Shown in pieces: positions 5,400 to 7,187 of a stretch of DNA of 7,187 bases (positions within the stretch are counted from its first letter, which is position 1; each line of letters opens with the position of its first letter). The stretch covers positions 1 to 7,187 of the forward strand of contig CAMNDR010000047.1 in NCBI GenBank assembly GCA_946535685.1, in the 5' to 3' direction. Both the position numbers and the translations under genes were made by a program. The DNA is from an uncultured Clostridia bacterium (lineage in GTDB: Bacteria > Bacillota > Clostridia > Oscillospirales > Ruminococcaceae). The notes below the pieces were generated by a model that saw nothing but the letters and a program-made list of their open reading frames with translations, ran no database searches and was not told the DNA's origin.

Positions 5400-7184
5400 T
5401 TAGTCGTGGATGATGGCGGGCATGCCGTTGAAGGTGATGTTGTACATTTCCTTGGCAACACTGTGCGGCAGGTTGATGCAGCCGTGCGAACCGTTGTACA
5501 TATAGACGCTGCCGCCATAGCGGGATCTGCCGAGGTCATGGAAACCGCATCCAAGATAGTTGAACGGCATCCAGTAGTCTACCCAGCACTCATAGCCCTG
5601 TACCGCATAGGTACCGAGCTTTCTCGGACTCTCGTGCGACCAGATCTGGCAGATGCCTCTCGGGGTGCGGCGCTCCGGATTGGTCTCTGTACCGGATACG
5701 ATGTCGGATTCCAGCACAACAACGTTGTTCTTATAAATCCACATATGCTGTGCGGAAATATCTACCTCAACATAGGTCGTGCCGATGTCGTCTGCGCCGC
5801 GGACAAGACCCTTCTGCTTGTATTCCGGCTCAACCGTTGCACTCTTGCCGGCACGCATCAGCTCGATGAGCTGGTCGGTCGTTGCATCCTTGTCGATCAG
5901 CCAGCCATAGGTGCTGGAATAATCGCCGTTCCACGGCACTGTGATCCAGCCGTCCAGCGTTGCATAGAACGAACGGGAAGTGCCCCAGGTATCGGTCTCT
6001 GCAGCCATCTGCTCTACAAATCCGTAAACCTTATCACGGTCAAACAGCACGCTGCCGTCGCCGTCCTTCATGACAGAGCCATCCGGAAGCGTCATGATCC
6101 AGTCAACGATCATGCTGCTGTCAACCTTCTTCTTGCGGTCATCAAAATCAAAGGTGATGTTGCACTTTGCATAGCTGTTGTACAGCTCCAGCTCTGTCTG
6201 CAGTGATTCCTCGGTGATCTTTGCCATATACGGCTCATAGCATCCGGAATCGGTCATATTCAGGATGACCTTGCCCTCAGCAAGCTGCTCGCTGAGATAC
6301 TCCATCAGGACATTTGTATCAAACTGGTCGCCCAGCGTCTCAGGCTCGATCGTGAAATCGCCGTTCTCCTGGCGGACGATGTGTGCATCCTGCGAAACCT
6401 CGCTGCCCCAGTCATAGCTTTCGATCAGGCTGCGGAGCTTGTCTGCATTGTAATGATAATCATAGTCGATCTTGTACTCCGTGGAGCCGAACAGCTTGCC
6501 GACCCAGGAATACGGGCTTTCTTCTGCGGCTTCTGCCAGTGCGCCGTTGGGCACGCTGTAGGCAGCATCAAAATCAGCCGCATTGAACACGACTTCCTTG
6601 CCGTTATGATCCATCAGATGCAGATCACCGGCGTGCATGCTCTGTACCAGTGTATAAGAAGCTTCCTCGGTCGTCATACCGGCAACATCCACCGTATTCA
6701 CCAGCGTGTTCGGCAGGAACTTGCCCTTGTATGTACCTGCGACAACGATAAAGCCGACCAGGCACGCTACAAGCACGGAAGCGCCGATGCCGCCTGCGTA
6801 GATCAGGGGCTTTTTGGGATTGCCGGATGGTGTATTCTTGAAGCCTGTGCTCTTCTTGGCACCCTTCTTGACAGCCTTGCCGGACTTGCCTGCAGATGCC
6901 GCAGGCTTCTTGGCAGATGCCTTGCGGAGGGCGGGCTTTGCGCCTGCATTCCGGGGCTGGGTATCCTTTTCGGATGCCGGCTTCAGCGGTGCAGCCGGTG
7001 CAGGACGAACCGCCTTCATCTCTGCCGTATCCGCAGCAGCCTTCTTCGAGGTCTCCTGCATCTCATTCATGCGTCGCAGCGGCTTGAGCTCCTCGTGGCT
7101 GGGCGCAGCATGGCTGATCGGGCGGGCAGGTGCTTCGTCCTCTTCCTCATTGGCATGGGCGAGGGCTGCCTTGATCTTAGCCAT
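5400..7184 (-). CDS. Membrane-anchored YkuD L,D-transpeptidase with peptidoglycan-binding domains
   Basis: The enzyme would form 3-3 cross-links in peptidoglycan or attach proteins to it, acting outside the membrane. The C-terminal YkuD domain (about 468-594) has the complete active-site signature: H549-D550, then 16 residues on, S566-H567-G568-C569-I-N-L-P, with C569 the nucleophile. It follows a YVEVDISAQHMWIYKNN start and a TPRG turn (507-510) typical of the family. Before it lie PG_binding_4-like regions: GMTTEEA (169-175), 230-310 (containing ETLGDQFD), and about 330-450. One TM segment (126-152) anchors the protein. The N-terminal ~125 residues are cytoplasmic and Ala/Lys/Pro-rich, unusually long. 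Only three bases (AAA) precede the ATG at 7184 and the frame stays open, so the ribosome binding site is not visible and the true start could be farther upstream. The hairpins downstream suggest its transcript ends before the next gene. Confidence 0.92.
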   Translation of the reverse strand: MAKIKAALAHANEEEDEAPARPISHAAPSHEELKPLRRMNEMQETSKKAAADTAEMKAVRPAPAAPLKPASEKDTQPRNAGAKPALRKASAKKPAASAGKSGKAVKKGAKKSTGFKNTPSGNPKKPLIYAGGIGASVLVACLVGFIVVAGTYKGKFLPNTLVNTVDVAGMTTEEASYTLVQSMHAGDLHLMDHNGKEVVFNAADFDAAYSVPNGALAEAAEESPYSWVGKLFGSTEYKIDYDYHYNADKLRSLIESYDWGSEVSQDAHIVRQENGDFTIEPETLGDQFDTNVLMEYLSEQLAEGKVILNMTDSGCYEPYMAKITEESLQTELELYNSYAKCNITFDFDDRKKKVDSSMIVDWIMTLPDGSVMKDGDGSVLFDRDKVYGFVEQMAAETDTWGTSRSFYATLDGWITVPWNGDYSSTYGWLIDKDATTDQLIELMRAGKSATVEPEYKQKGLVRGADDIGTTYVEVDISAQHMWIYKNNVVVLESDIVSGTETNPERRTPRGICQIWSHESPRKLGTYAVQGYECWVDYWMPFNYLGCGFHDLGRSRYGGSVYMYNGSHGCINLPHSVAKEMYNITFNGMPAIIHD

Positions 7185-7187
7185 TTT

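Noticed and set aside
5406..6206. A 266-residue plus-strand open frame opposite the L,D-transpeptidase
   Set aside because: It is in register with the YkuD gene, which has its full catalytic signature; the plus frame has no ribosome binding site or recognisable domain.

Overview
The window looks like chromosomal DNA from a moderately GC-rich, low-GC-lineage Gram-positive bacterium (Bacillota, probably a gut Clostridia or Erysipelotrichia member). This rests on AGGAGG-type ribosome binding sites, extended -10 promoters (TGnTATAAT), a membrane-anchored YkuD L,D-transpeptidase of clostridial layout, a 'zinc ribbon + TM + extracellular repeats' protein, and a very large SCO7613/DUF2157-like membrane protein. 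The assignment comes from protein character only; there is no rRNA or other phylogenetic marker.

Layout. Positions 1-957 (+) hold the 3' part of a gene for a phage tail/receptor-binding-type structural protein, probably ending in a C-type-lectin-like fold. A 15-bp hairpin (964-997) ends it and separates it from everything else, which lies on the minus strand. Reading the minus strand in transcription order: a YkuD L,D-transpeptidase (7184-5400); a hairpin-rich intergenic region of about 250 bp (5399-5151); a 948-residue polytopic membrane protein (5150-2304); 18 bp later a zinc-ribbon, single-TM protein with two extracellular repeats (2285-1380); then a separate promoter and a 74-residue small protein (1234-1010), which converges on the phage-like gene.

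How the genes may work together. The 948-aa and 301-aa genes are tightly spaced, each with a strong ribosome binding site, and form a two-gene operon. The large protein would sit in the membrane, and the second would place a metal-binding ribbon in the cytoplasm and two repeat domains outside. With the L,D-transpeptidase just upstream, the minus-strand block is an envelope-oriented neighbourhood, but a shared pathway is only inferred. I see no RNA genes, insertion sequence, CRISPR array, integrase or reverse transcriptase. Several long ORFs on the plus strand (notably one of 3.1 kb opposite the membrane protein) are codon-bias shadows, not genes. The most promising lead for something undescribed is the 948-aa/301-aa membrane pair, followed by the possible hypervariable C terminus of the phage-like protein.
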